From Stercorarius parasiticus (lineage: Eukaryota > Chordata > Aves > Charadriiformes > Stercorariidae): a DNA stretch of 64,000 bases. The stretch lies in the NCBI GenBank assembly GCA_013396915.1, contig VWZL01001304.1, forward strand, positions 749,393-813,392, given 5' to 3'. Shown here in pieces: positions 11,848 through 25,800 of the stretch. Made by a program: the position numbers and the translations under genes. The notes beneath the pieces were generated by a model. That model ran no database searches and had not been told where the DNA came from. It was given only the letters and a program-made list of their open reading frames with translations. Position 1 is the first letter of the stretch. Each line of letters begins with the position of its first letter.

Positions 11848-14800
11848 TTAGATATATTCACAATATTTTAGAACAATATCACAAGCTTTAGAAATCTGAA
11901 ATGTTTAGTGGACCTGCAGGTTTCACCTTTGAGGACAGAAAATCCATTCTCTAGGGAGGCTGACATCGGACAATGCCAGAGCTCATGCTGAGTGAAGTTT
12001 CCATCTGCTTTGAGCAAAAACTGAGCAACAGATCCCCTGAGCGAAAATCCCTCGCAGAGCGCTGGTCCCCACAGGAGGTGACACTGCTCGCACACCCCTC
12101 CCGCTGCGCAGTCGTGCCACTGCCACTTGTAATGACTGTCCCTGCCACAGCTGAGGCTGAAAAGCGAGAGCTCCTAGCACAGATGGAACAACACCAACAT
12201 GTCTCAGGAATCCGCGTCTTGGTTTCAAAGTGCCCCTGATGGTACTGACAACGATTTTGTCCAACTCACATTAGCAGCTAAACTAGTTTCAGGACCAGTG
12301 GAGGGCAATATTGCTTTGGCTTCCTAGAATAAAGGGACCTAGGCACCAGCTAGGGCACTGAGCTGGTGTGCGCGAGGCAAAGCCCTCACTCTGGGCACAG
12401 GATGACTCTTTTTGCTCCACAAAAAGCACTCCCCAGAGTGTACAGCTACTGGTGCACCAGCACCACCTTGTGAAATGCCTTGCCCCCTCCCGAACACCAG
12501 CTTGCTGTAGAAATCAATGCTTTTGTACGGGCACCATGACCCCAGACCAGTGCACAGGAAAGGACAGAGGTGGAAGCAGCTCCAGGGTGAAACAGATTCT
12601 CTGCATGTGCCAGTCCTCTTATGACTTTTGTTATTTTCCTCATTATGACCTTGACTCAGCATTTTAAAATTTCCCAGTTCCGCATTTAGCACAAGCTCAA
12701 GTCTAAGTAAATACGTAAAGGTCAAAAAAGGGGTACTTAGTGGAAATACAGTCTAGTTAATGCAGGACCTGAAGTACTTCTGGTCTTGAGCAAATTGTTC
12801 AGAAGTTGAAGTCACCAAGCCTGCAAAAGTAGCAGGTGACTTAAAACCTTTGCCCATTTTTTAAAATAGTTCCTTAGACTCCTTTTGTAATATTTAATCC
12901 CTTACTTTAACATTAAGAAGGAATGCTCATATTTTGTGTTGCCTCTCTGAGCAGTTTTGAACCGATCTTGCAGTGATATGATTTATTCTCATATATATTA
13001 AAAAAAAAATATATATATATTTCTCTTTCCTGTTTGAGACTTTGATTCGTTAAGCTTTTCCCTGGAAAGAAGAGCTTTGAACTTGTGCTCAGTGAAGAGC
13101 TGTGGTGTTTCTCCTTTTTCATCTTTGGCATCTGTGGCAAGTGATGTCTGTTAATGGGTACCCACGGAGCAGGCGGCTGCTGGGTGACCGCTGCCGCTGG
13201 GGTGGTGAGTGGGCTTGCTGGAAAGACAGAAGAGCAATGGGGCTAAAGGCTGGTCACATAGAGATGGCAGGGATGTTGTTCGAACTGGGGGCAAAGCTGG
13301 GGTGCTGAGGGCTGAGGGGAAATTAAAGCCTATTGGGGGTTGCAGCGTAGAGGTGGGCTTTGTGAGGGAAAATGGTGAGGTTTTTCCCTTCCTCACCCAC
13401 TCACCTCCTGCTGCCACATTCCTGCCTTGTAGCGCTTCTGCTGTGTCTGAGGGACCACAGCCCCCATGGCGGCTCCCACAGCGGGTGCCGGCACAGCCCT
13501 GGCATGCACCAGCAGCAAGCACTGACAAGTCCTGCCATCCAGGCTGCCATGGGGCAAATCTGTCAGGAGAGATGGTATCGTTGGTTAGACCTGCTGATTT
13601 GGCTGTAAAGACAAGCTTTCTAGCTTTTTCAATCTATTTGCAGAGAAATTTTGCCTCAAAACTTGGCTATTTTTCCAGCTATATCAGTTGCTTCAAGAAG
13701 AAAAAAAAGGTATCATTTCCTCCTGCAGGCAGACATGTCGTATCTGTAGACCATCACAGCTACAACATGATTAGGAATTTAGCACATGCCATTCAGTGTG
13801 GGCTGCAGATCTGTGCCCGCTGAAATGCTGTCCAAGAGCCAGAAGCGTGCACCTCAGACCATTTTTGAATTGCCATCTCTGTGTGTTCAACCTTGCCTTT
13901 ACAGGGAGCAGAATTTATTTACACAGCACAGAAAGTGACAGAAGATTGGAATTGAAGTCTGGAGAGCCTTAGCTTGCTATTGGGGTTCCTTTTTTGCGTG
14001 AGAGAAGCATCTATATTATTTATATATAATTATTAATGATAGGATAGCAGCAAAGATAAGTGACTCAGTGGAGGCTAAGTAATTTCTCAAAAGCCATGGA
14101 TTGACAGAAAATATCTCCACTTCATCTTGAACATGTGATTGCAAAGAACAGGTTGGCAATGCAAAAATCATTCCTCTTATTGATCCATTATACATCCATC
14201 TTTCTGAGAGAGTCTTGATGTTAGAAATATTATTGAAAGCTTTAGTGAAGACCTGAAATCTTTAATCACCATATATGTCCTTCAAAAACCTGAAATCAAT
14301 TGGGCTTTGAACTTTTTGTCTTGTGATACCAGCAGGGGCCTGGTGGAACCACCAAGGTTTGGTTGCTTTTTTGTCCCTTGCTGCGATACTTCTGTCCCAA
14401 GGAGTCCCATATTATTGCGTTACATGTACCGCATTTCTGGCTCCAGAAGACAGGAGGGAACTCCTGTTGAAAAATTTCCACTTTTAATGGTAAGAGATGC
14501 TCAATGCTCAGTGACCCTAGACTTCAAAAAAGAAGTTTACTGTATTTACGAAGACTCGCACCTCTGCATATCTGCAACTCCAATCAAAATGGGGGAACAC
14601 AAAGAGACTGTAGGGTTATGTGACTGTTGGCATATCACATGGCATGAGAATGTGTTGGTTTTACTGTACTGAAACCAGTTAGTGCCTCTTGTAAATCCAT
14701 GCCTGTCCATCTGCTTAAATTCACATACTTGCCGACAGCCCTGCTGAAGTCAGGCTCAGCATGAGTTGCAGGGTTAGTCTAACTCATCTGTGAAGAGCTG

Positions 14801-15585
14801 AGAAAGAAGACATTCTCCTCTTCTATTACATTTAGAGTTACATTACAAAAATATTGAATTAGAACTTTATTTAGATAGAATTATTAATTGTCACATGGAT
14901 CTTTAGCTCATTATATCAGTGCATCCAATTATCTTCAATTCACAATCCAGTTGGCTTATAACACATGATCACAGGAAAGGACTTCATATATCCTCAAATT
15001 CTCTTCTGAGATGTCTGTATTCCCCAGACAAAGGTGACTTTAGTGAAAGAATTGCTAAAATTTTGGCTGTTGAGACAGTCACAGAGTGAAAGTTTATTGG
15101 GAATGGTATCTCCGTCTTCTGCAAAGCTGGCACAGGCTTCTCATCAGGGAGAGCAACATACAAGCATATTTCTACTCCTGCCTGGGGAAAAGCAAAAGGG
15201 AAGAAAAGGACAGTGCTGGATTGGAACCAAGGTGTTGATACACAGAGGACAGAGGTGATGCTCCTGGGAAAGGTCCTTCACCCCAGCATGAGCTCAGTCT
15301 GTCTACGTTGCCCTCCCCAGCCTGGCTTCCTGGGCTCTGGATTAAGCAGCACAGAGAGCAGGACCGTGCTGTTTGCTGGGCTCCGTGATCTGATGGTTTA
15401 GCCAGATGCCTAGGCTGCCTGTGCAAAGGGTCGGTTCCCGCACCACTTTGCCCAGGACAGGAAATTACAACATTGATGTTCTGATCCCGAAGTCCTATTG
15501 TCACATCCAGTGGCTGAAGACTGCTTTGAGTTTCTTTTATTATGCTGATATTTAATCCAACACATACAGACAGACATCATAAACA
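11848..15585. other. Gene-free region
   Basis: No gene recognised. It contains an AT dinucleotide stretch at 12990-13021 and an AT-rich segment at about 14880-15000. The longer stop-free frames at about 12339-12725 and 13209-13823 have no recognisable domains and biased composition. They are taken as chance. Confidence 0.45.
12990..13021. repeat. AT microsatellite with internal A run
   Basis: CATATATATTA, ten A residues, then five or six TA units. Low-complexity sequence. Confidence 0.85.
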
Positions 15586-16830
15586 GGAAGGGACTTGGAA
15601 AGACCATCTATCCACTCATCAGCTATGCCTAATCTTCCCTGAGCAATGTTTGCTAACCAGATCCTAACCCTAACAATGAAGATGCCAGCATCTGCCTGGA
15701 TAACCCATAATAGTGCCCTCTTGTTGTTGCTCTCAGACATTTCCTAATACCTAAACTAAATCTCTCCTGATGAAATGTAGACTCCTTCCTGCTTGTTGAC
15801 AGGTTATTGTTGCCCTCTTTGCAATTATTCCTGCCCTCTTCACGATTTATGTTTTTGAAGATGGTTAATGTCTGCTTTAATTTCTCCCTTCTTCACATCA
15901 AACAAGCCTAGTTCCTTTAATCTTGCCAAAGAGTTCAGAGGACAATAAAGAAAATGGCTGGATCCACCTTACTTCACCTGCATCTTTCTGAAAGTGCTCA
16001 ACGTGTTCAAAACTGGACACCGTTCTCCAGCTGAACAGCACACCTGCACTGAGCAGAGAAAGAAAACTTCATGTACGTTGCAAAGTGCCTTTTTTTAATA
16101 TAGTCCAGTACAACATTTACCTTTTTGCCTATCGTTAACTCATATTCACTATAACTTCCAGATCTTCTCCATGACTTTTATGCTGTTTCAGCTATTCCCA
16201 GTTTTGTGGGTTGTGGAGTGCAGATTTTACTTGCTGAGTATAGGGCTTTTCCTTATGAACTTGCACAATAGTTTGTTCTCATCGTCTTCTCCAAGATACC
16301 GGGTATAGTCTGGATCCTAATTCTGCCTTTCAACCTGTTTGCAGCTCTCTCAGCTTGGTGTCTTCTGCAAATTTAACAAATACACTTTATTTCATCAGCA
16401 ATGAAATTCACTCTGAATGAATATTCAACAGTCAGTATTACCAGGTCCATGACAGACCTCTGGGACATTCCCCCTCAAAACATGCTCCAGTGTGACAGCG
16501 ATCTACTAATTATTCCCTTTAGGTTTTGAAGTGGTTTTGGACTGACATATCGAGACTGTATTTCCCTTTATTGCTCATGGGGATTCCACATTTAACCATC
16601 ACAAAAGTCTCCCCAAAGTCATGATTTATGGACTCTTATTCCTTCTTCCCTAATCCACAAGGCCTGTTATCCTGTCATCGAGGGAAATTAGACTGGTTTA
16701 ATACATTTTGTACTTGACAAATCCAATTTGTCCTTGCAGCTAGTTTATTTGTTCCATGAGTCTCTGGCTCTTCCTTTCCCTGCTTTCTAAAGATAAGCAT
16801 TAGGTTTATAATTTTCCAGGCTTATCCCAT
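15586..16830 (-). mobile_element. Ancient CR1/L3-like LINE, antisense, highly decayed
   Basis: Read on the plus strand, the order of conserved blocks follows an antisense CR1-type LINE: AGGAAGGGACTTGGAAAGACCATC (start, 3' end of element), TTTCCTAATACCTAAACTAAAT near 15740, AACTGGACACCGTTCTCCAG near 16010, CTTGGTGTCTTCTGCAAATTTA near 16355, GACAGACCTCTGGGACATTCC near 16450 and TTGACAAATCCAATTTGTCC near 16715. Stops and indels break every frame. It is too decayed to date or to subfamily. The far end is uncertain and may extend toward 17000. Confidence 0.75.
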
Positions 16831-19800
16831 GTAACTTATCTGACACATTTCATTACTTGTTTTCATTTCTAGCTTCTTCTGAAGGTGAGATTTGGTCAAC
16901 TTCACTGGTCACTGAGCAGCACCCTTTTAAGCTGACACACACCTATGCGCTTTGTAATGTGCGTGATCAGTGTCTCCAGAAGAGCTTTGGAGCACTCCCT
17001 CAATGCTAACTGTTCTTATTTCAGAGAAAATATTGATGCTCACACTTGTGGATACACTACAGCCACAGTCGCCTCAGTCTCCACAACCACGGCACCACTG
17101 TCGACTTGACAGCTCTGCTATGGTTAGCCACGGACTGCAGTAGTCCAAGGTAATTCTATTCCTCAACTTGAACAACCACAAACTACAAATTTCAAAGAAA
17201 GTCATCTTTGGAAGCAGGTCACTTCTCAGATTTTGATTTAATTTAAGAAAAGCCACGGCCCCAGCATAGCACAAATAACTGCAGTCTGTAAAGTTCAGAA
17301 GAGTCCCGTTTCATAGTCTGCTTCAATTTTCTCTCCAACAACTCACTAGCCCCTGTGTCCCCCATCCTGGCTTCTCTCGCCTATTTAGTCCTCCCATTAC
17401 ACCCATTATACCAGGTCCTACCGATGCCTTGTGAGGCACAATGTTGGAGAGATAAGCAAGGTGGAAATGCCAGGAAGGGTGTTGGAGATGATGGATGATG
17501 CAGCTGTGAAAACAAGGTAAGCAGAGTTTGTACAGAGTAGCAGATGGGGAAAACGGGAGTTGTGCATGTGACCAGGCAGCACATCAGCTCCCTCAGCCAT
17601 ACTCCTTTAAAAAGTCCTAGCAGTGACTTCAAAATTTCTGGTGTACAAATAACCAGAGAAGGTTAATAAAAATAATATTGAGCAGAATAGCATTCCCTGA
17701 GAAAATGCCAATTTCATACTGTTGGACTGTTCTGTGTCAATATGAAGTTTCCAGGCAAATTGTGAACCGACACATTTTAGAAATGCAAAATTAATTATTT
17801 GCTTTCTGTTGGAAGAGGAAGTGAGTTTGTCATGCATGTGTACAATCTGTGTGTCCCACTGCAGGAGTCTGTTTCGCTAAACAAGGCACGTGGGCCTTTC
17901 TCAACATTTTTTTACTGTCTCTCCAAATGACATTCAATTGCTTGATCAATATTTCAAATGATGTGCCCAATCGCTCTTTCACCTTTGCGTGTGTGTGGGG
18001 ACCTGGATGGAAGTTTGATTTGTTTTAACCATAAATCAAAGAAAATGTTCTTGATTTAAAACAGAGCTTGTACTTAAAGGAGGCATGTCTTCAAGAGGAT
18101 TACGCTGAGTTAGAACTGAGCATTGATCATTTCATACATGTGCGGCACAACCGCATCCTCTGCTACGTCTCTCTTCAATAGGTACTAAACATTTATGTTC
18201 ATATAGCTTCCCTCCCTTACACATCTCCCCCAAGATTTCTTTCCTTTTTTTTTTAGCGGGGTAGGGAAAGACATCATCCATGTTGCTTAGGAAGCTGTAG
18301 AGGCCAAAAGACCATTTATTTATTTATTCCTGCTTGTTCTACAGCTACTGCTCTAATAGCTCATCAGGGGGTGTGAGCTACTTAATTACATTTCACCTTC
18401 ACGAAGAACAGCATGAGAATACTAATCCCCAAAGTAAGGCTAACCATCTCGTGAATCAATGAGGTCACCAAAAAACAAAACATGGGATAAACCATCAGAT
18501 TTCCTCGGGTATATTCCACCCTAATGGCACATTTCAGGCATTCTTGCTCCAGATTCCCATGGAGCTGTGACCACACTGATGGTGGGTATAAGGCGCTTTG
18601 TTATCAGTGGGCAGCCTGCCGGCACTGGGTTCAGCCAGAGCTTGGCTGTGCTCCCCCTCCCCATTGTCCAAACCACTTGTTCAAACTCCCCTAGCTCACC
18701 TTAAACATCTTAACCTGCATCCAAATTATCTTGGAAAAACAATCAAAATGAAAATGTTTTCCGTGTATGCACGTGGGCAAAAATATTTTCTTTGACTGGG
18801 CCAAGACGGAAGCCATCTACTGTCCCAGGCTCCAGCACCAACGAACCTACAGCTGCATAAGTGGCAGCCAGCAGAAAAGATGCCGTGACCACAGTGACCC
18901 TCTCAGCCCTTGCAGGAGCACCTTACAGGATATGGGCTCAGCAACTTGCGACCGGATCCAGGGCCCAAGGCCTTTGATCCTGACAGAAATTCCAAACACA
19001 ATGAAACCCCCTACACTTGCATCGCCTCACTTGAGGCAATACATGGCTATCCAAGATACAGAAAACTACATTAAATTTTTTTCAACACTCAGCATATTTA
19101 AATAACTTTTAAAAACTTGTAACCTTAAGTTATATCACAAATTAAAAAAAAATAAAATCTAAGGCAATAGCTTAATGTTTTTGAAATTATTATTAAACAT
19201 TCTACAATTTTGAAAAGCTTGAATACTGTGATTTAGCGAATAGTTTTACCTGCTTTCAAACGTAGCCCTAAATAAAAACTACATAAGAACTGAATAATAA
19301 CTTAAAAATCACTAATGTCTCCCTGACAAATACTTATAACTCAAAGTTGTTTCAGTGGAAATATTATTATATAAGCAATAAATAGATTGCGTTTGCTTAT
19401 ACTAACAAGACGTCTCAGAAACACTAGTTGTCCAAATGGTGGAGGCAGAGGTAACAGGAAAAAGAGAACTTCCACCAGTCAGACTAAGCCAAGGGAAACT
19501 AGGAAGGAAGGGAGAAATCAGTGAAATAAAAAGTAGAAAAAGAGATGGGGAATGAAATATATCCCATAAAAATCCTGTGTTTCAAGGGCTGAAGTTCTCG
19601 CATCTAGAATCTCTGGCTCAGACCAGTGAGGAACAACTGAGGGATATAACAGGAGGGTTTCCAGAAGAGTTAATTTCTGCCTTTCTAGCGGATTACAATT
19701 TCATTTTTACAGAACTGTCAGGTTCTTTTACTTCTTCTGTGTTGACAAAATATATTTCCGTTTAGCTGAATCATGTAGTACAATCCCAATATGTCTTCTT

Positions 19801-22800
19801 TCCAGGGCTGCCTTCTGCAGCCAGTGCTTTTATGGGACTTAGATGAGTTTCTGGTGATTCATAGTACTTAAACTACTCAAGAGCACTTTTTCAATTGGAA
19901 AATTCACTTCAAGTAAATGCATCATCAGCATGATTGTCCATGCATGAAAGAACTACAAGCAAAACAATGAGCACCATTTTTTAAAACCTACACTTAAGCC
20001 AAGAAAAACAGTTATCATGAACTATTAAAAGACCTTATTTTTCAGTTTCCATGAATCTCTCATGGAAAACATGGGTTATCCTTGTCTCTGCATCTTTTAT
20101 TCTGAGAATCCCAAATTGTAAATGAAAAAAAAAAAATGTGCACATTGTTTTAGAGTCATTAACATGATACATAGCAACGTAAATCATATTATCTACAACA
20201 GATTAAGCTACTACTGATTTAGCCCTATTCTTGTAGCAGTCTTTTCTAGGAAGAAGCCTATAAGATCTAGGCATTGAATATTCTTATTATTCTCTTTTGT
20301 GCTTTCAGAATGCTAAATATAAATAAAATGCTATTTAAATCTCCTAAGGATTAATGGAAGATGCTCTGGTATCTGCCAAGTGCACTGTGGATTTGAAAAA
20401 TATGTCAGGTACTTAAATGAAAACGGACGTCTGCATTTTTGACATTTATCTGAAGGAAAAAAAATTCTTTCTGCAGGTTATGTGTGTGCATGTGCCTATA
20501 TGGCATTTTCACAGATGATTTGATAGTGGTACTTCCAAAATATTTCTACTCCTAATAGCATCAATGCAATCTTTCACTCTTACTCCATTGTGGCACTGTT
20601 TATTTATTTATTCACTTAAATAGATTTATATGATACATAAAAAGGGTCTATCCACAACTCTGCATGCTTTTGATATATAGGAAAATACAGTCAGGCTGCT
20701 GAAAACAAGTATAAAACCTACAACCTCCATTAAATCAGAAAAGAGTCACTGAAAAATAAATTACAAACTATTCCCTGCTCCAGACAGTCAGACAACCTGC
20801 ACTAACCAAGACCACGGGGGCAATTTGAGAAGGTGACTTCAAATCGTGAGAGCCTTTAAAAAGGGGCCCACCAAGCCCCCAGCTCTGAATGCCCTGACCC
20901 AGCTTTGTGCCCCACGACTAACGGGGATGGGAGATGGGTCCAGCAGATCTGAAGGCCAGACAAACCAGGTGATTTCACAGCTGAGTGGTACAGTCCAAAT
21001 GTGATGCTGGCATCACAAAAAACAAGAGGATGCGTGCTCATGTTGCCCTTTGGGTAGGGTTTGGGGGGTGGCTGGGTGTTCTTGGGCATGGAAGAAGAGT
21101 CCTGCCCCGGAAAGCTGATTCTGTGGAATTTGCTAATCAAGGCTCAGAGGATTAAACGCCACCACCAGCAGATACCAGAGTCTCTCCTCCCAAAATGATG
21201 CTCCACAGGAGGGAGCAGGGCTGTGGCCTTGACTCTGCCTGTCAGAGCGTGACAGCCACTTTGGGGCTGGAGTGGTACGTACAGATGTGGAAGAGGAGCA
21301 TCCAGCACAGGAGCTAGCAGGATGGGCCACGGCAGGACACATGAAGATGGGAGCAACCCAGTGAGTGACAGCCAGGGGAGGTGAGCTAATGCCTACAAGG
21401 TAGATGAAGCATCTTTGCTGGTTTACTCCTCCAGCAGCTTTGCTTGGTGAACTTGAACTGAAATATGGGTATTTCTACTGAAGATGATCCAGGTGTAGAC
21501 TATGTGTTCTCAGGCTTATCTATAAGTAGACTGCTTGCATGGTTTCTTCTTTGTTTCCATTACTAGATAAAAAAGTAGTGTGAAGAGTACATAAAAGCTT
21601 CCTATCAAAGCTGTCTGTCATGGCCGCTTGGCCTTTGGTACAGGACCTCTCTGAGCCACACACTCCATTTTGATCTCCTAAAAGTGCTGTAGGAATCATT
21701 CCTGTAAACTGTGCCTACAGGCCCCTGTGACGATGAATTCAGTCCTTCACCTCTACATCACCTCTAATTTTCTACTCCCCATCCACCTGATTTGGAGATC
21801 AACCAGCCCCCTCAGCTTCTGACACTACAGGTGCTAAGAAAAATCACAATAAGCACGTGTACTTAGTCCTTGTATCTTGATGATAACATATCTTTCCACC
21901 TTCTCTTCCTATTCCAGGGTTCTGTTTGTGATACTGTTTCACAATTCTTTTTTTTTCCAAATAATACAGATTCCTGTGGCAAAGTCTCCTGTAGACCTGT
22001 TTTCCACAAGGAAAGAATAGCGTAGGCAATTAGATGGCTGCTGTTTCCAGGCGCATGAGCAAGGGCACTTTCACATGTTGCTTCCCAGACATATAAGACA
22101 TATGATATTTGGCTAAGAAAATGGGGAGCAGACTGGAAGATAGGCAGGGATGCTGTTTACCAGGATGCCTGCGCTTCAGGAGATATGGGAGGTAAACATG
22201 GGAGGTAACTTGCAATGTGCAAACCAAAAGAAAGCATGATTTTAGCCCGAAGTTCTCTTTTATAATACACACACACAAACTCTATTGGAAAATAAATTGA
22301 ATTCTGCCATAGTTGTCTGAGTCCAAGGGCTTCCCATGGCTACAGATGACTCATACTATACCTTAAGCTAACTTTGCATTTTGAAATGTCCAAGAAGCCT
22401 AACTAGAGCCATCTGAGGCCATAAATATCTCACTACAGAGATGAACATCATGATGAGTATAAAAAAAGTATAAAACTTCGACTTTTTTTCTTTTTTTTTT
22501 TTCTGTGTCTGCCAATGCTACAAATATGCCTTTTTAACTCCTACGATGCAGCACCTTTACCCGGGCAGGAGAATCCAAGGCAGGAAAAGAAGGAAAGAGG
22601 AGAGGTAGGGAGGGAGGAGTGAAGACGACCAGGAAGTCACTGAAAAGGTGGGGTTGTGCGAATATTGTGTGCCTCTCCCTCTTGGACATCAGCCTTCTCA
22701 TACCATCCATATACCTGAGAAATAAGCAGATGTTATTTCTTTCTCTGTAATGTATCAGAATAAATTCCTCCTAGTTGTCTTTGCAACTGAAATATTTCTC

Positions 22801-25800
22801 TCTGCCTCAATCATCCTTCACTCTGGATACAGAAATCTTCCTATCTTTCACGTACTCATCTTGCTTCTCTTCAATCAGCTGAAACTGTAGTTGTGGTTAC
22901 TGTGACCATCACGCTGCCTCTTTTGAACATATTGAGAACTTGTTTTCCCTAGTTTATCAGCCTTGATTTCTTCACTTTGCCACGGAGAACTTGTCAGCGT
23001 CTCTCACCTGCCCTATTCTTGCAATCTTTCCCACTCCACCACTAAGCACTACTTTCTGCATAAAATATTCTCCCTTCTCCAGTTCGTTAAGCCACTGACC
23101 TACCAAATCTCTCCTCAATCTCTCCTGACCTGCACTGCTCTTACGCACGTGCAGTGCACATACATGCAGCGGGGTTGTGTCTCCTATATACCGTGGCCAC
23201 ACGTCTCTGGTTCTCAGCCCATCAGATATCTCAATCCCGAGAAGCGTTTACTTATTTTTACTTCTCTAGCAGGGCACATTCTCAACGCCAAGGAAATAAT
23301 ATCAATGTGCACTGCATGCCTTTTGCAAGGCCAGCCTGAATTCCCTGCATTGAACTGCTTTACCTACTCAGATTCATTTGCCTTCGAAATAAATTCTATT
23401 TTGTAAATTTTTGCAGCAGTGCTTTTGCTAGGAATATAGTGCCTGACCTTTCCCTAGTTTTGAGCCAATATAATTTATTTAACCATCTAATAAAATGAGT
23501 ATAATAGACTAAAACATCAGGACTACTCATGTACTTTTTCTGTTAAAACCTTAATCCCTTTTTTATCAATTTATCATGATAACACAGTTTTATCAATATT
23601 AGTTAAATAATTTTCTTTCAGTTTTCTCCTATAGTAGTTTCCTTATTTGAATAATAATTTTCAAGACGAACATAATCCTGGAAATACACAAAAAAGAACC
23701 CTGCATCAAAAAAATCATTGTAGCATTTTCCTCTGAAAAGATGTTTTCTCCCACCAAACACCCATGTAATTTTTAAGGTCTGGTTGTTCCAAATGAATCC
23801 GGTTCTTATTAAAAAATGTTTCAAGTTTTGTTGCAGAGTCACAAAATGTTTATTTGGTAGTTCATAACAAAACACGTAATTTTTATTAAATTTAGAGAAG
23901 AGACTGCAAGCCATAGGAAGGACAACCTGACAAACTTCCTGCAAACCCAGAAAAACCAGAAGCTGCTAACTCGCATCCTGCAGATGGGCAAAGCATATAG
24001 CTAAAAAAAGAGTGAAATTGCGAAATTATAGACAAGTGGCCCCATGTCAATGCCCAAAGACTGGGATAAATATTTTATCAGTTAACACACAGAGGTGAAA
24101 ACCTTGTCTTGATGAGTCATATCAAACTTAATTTCCTTGTCTCACAGAGTAACTGTCCGCTTAGACGGGAGGCACCTTAGACTATGCTCTTGTCATTTTT
24201 TCGGTTTTATGTGCATTATGATGGTTTTTGAAAGGCAAAAAATGCAAATATAATGCAAATAAATAAGAGGTACGTGAGACACCTGAAACACTTCTGAGTG
24301 GTGTGGAAACTCCCAGGCGTGCAGCTGGAGGTGTTCACCCGGGCTGCGCAGCCTCTGCTACAAGCATTCACTCCCCATGGTCAGCAACTGCCTGCCCAGG
24401 GGCATCATCTCATTGCTCCCCTCCGCAACCTAGCACATAGAATATCTCAAAAGTTTCTGTCTTATCAGACAAATTAGAGTAATCTTTATGAAATATCTGG
24501 AGGGTAAATGCATCTTTTAAAGAATTAAGCTTCTAATATCTTATTTTCTAAAGCTACATGTACGCAACAAAATTAATTACTAAATTTCTGAGGGTCCAGC
24601 AGTTTCTATTTAGCATTCGTGCAGCTAGATAACTTTTTAAGTTCCTGTATATTAATTTAGAAAAGTAACACTGAATAATCATTTTGAAAATCTTGAAAAG
24701 ATAATTAAGCAGGGACTCAAAGAAAGCATAGTTTTGAGTAACGGGTAAGCCAAAGTGGCTCTGGGAGGAGTGTGTGCATTTAAAGCTCGTACTTCTCAGG
24801 CTGTTCAGTGAGCAAGGCTGACAGTGAGTGACTGACAGCAGTAGATCCCTCAGATACTAGAACTGGTCAGAAGTTTGGTTTTCCAGAAATTTCAGGTTTC
24901 ATTTACAGAGTACTGGTATTTCAGTAATAGAGATGAGACAAGCTCAAGCTAAGGGAAAAAGTAACATTTGTGATCCTGCCATAAACGTTGTGAATTTTTC
25001 TGAGTGAACTTCAGGTATAATCAGGATTTTATTAACTATAGAGATGGTAGTCAGTATGGTCTCTTAAAAGAGCTATTTCTTCTGCTGCTCCAGATTCAGG
25101 GAAAAATCATACTTTGCAAAAGGAGCTGCAGAAGAAAGACCACCTTTACTGATATGGGACCTCTAGTATTTTTGATTGTAAAAAAGTATTCTTAAAGTTG
25201 CTGAGTGACAATTTTACTGGCAAATTACTAAATATTCATAGCTAAAAACTTCTGTGGCTCCAAGAGCAAAGATGTTGAGACAGGGCTGAGGGCAACACTT
25301 CCTTGGTCTCCCTGTTGGTCTCAATTTTAAGTTTTTGAAGAGGTCAGGACCCCTGACGTAAGGCTTGGATTACTTCAGTTTGTTCTGCTAATATTTGTCT
25401 TCCTTATCAATAGGTCAAAAATGTGACTTTGAATCTGGCGGTATCAAAGGATACTCTAACTGAAGATAATAAGCTAATGCAGTGAGCAATGATGAGCTCT
25501 CTTATTAAGGAAAACAAAATTAAAAGTCCCTACAACTCTCAACCAAGTCACGAGCAGCTATAAACAATGGGTACCTCATCACAATCACTTTTCAACAGAG
25601 CTTGCATCAGTAACCCCATATTTGAGTCATTCTGACTTGGAGAGGTGCCCTGTTCTCTGACGAAATCTTAAAAATTATATTCCAGTTTAACAGTGAATCC
25701 TGCCTCTTAAATAACTAAAATACTTTACAGTTGGCCCAGAAATTTCATTTAAAGATTAGTGAACCCTGTTTTGCCTGTCATGAGTGATTTACCTTACTTT

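Noticed and set aside
10900..11990. Similar phrases TAGGGAGGC...TGCCAGAGCTC at 10905 and 11953
   Set aside because: The shared parts are 9 and 11 bases with poor matching between; too short to call a duplication.
13277..13290. GTTCGAA as a tRNA T-arm
   Set aside because: No acceptor, D-arm or anticodon stem fits around it. No tRNA gene was found in the window.
13209..13823. Open frame of about 204 codons, plus strand
   Set aside because: No ATG at its start, low-complexity Lys and Pro/Ala parts, and no family resemblance. Treated as chance.
15660..15680. CCTAACCCTAAC, like telomere repeat
   Set aside because: Only about two units within a decayed LINE; not a telomeric tract.
22963..23406. 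Open frame of about 147 codons, plus strand
   Set aside because: Lies in pyrimidine-rich sequence, has no ATG at its start and no recognisable domain.
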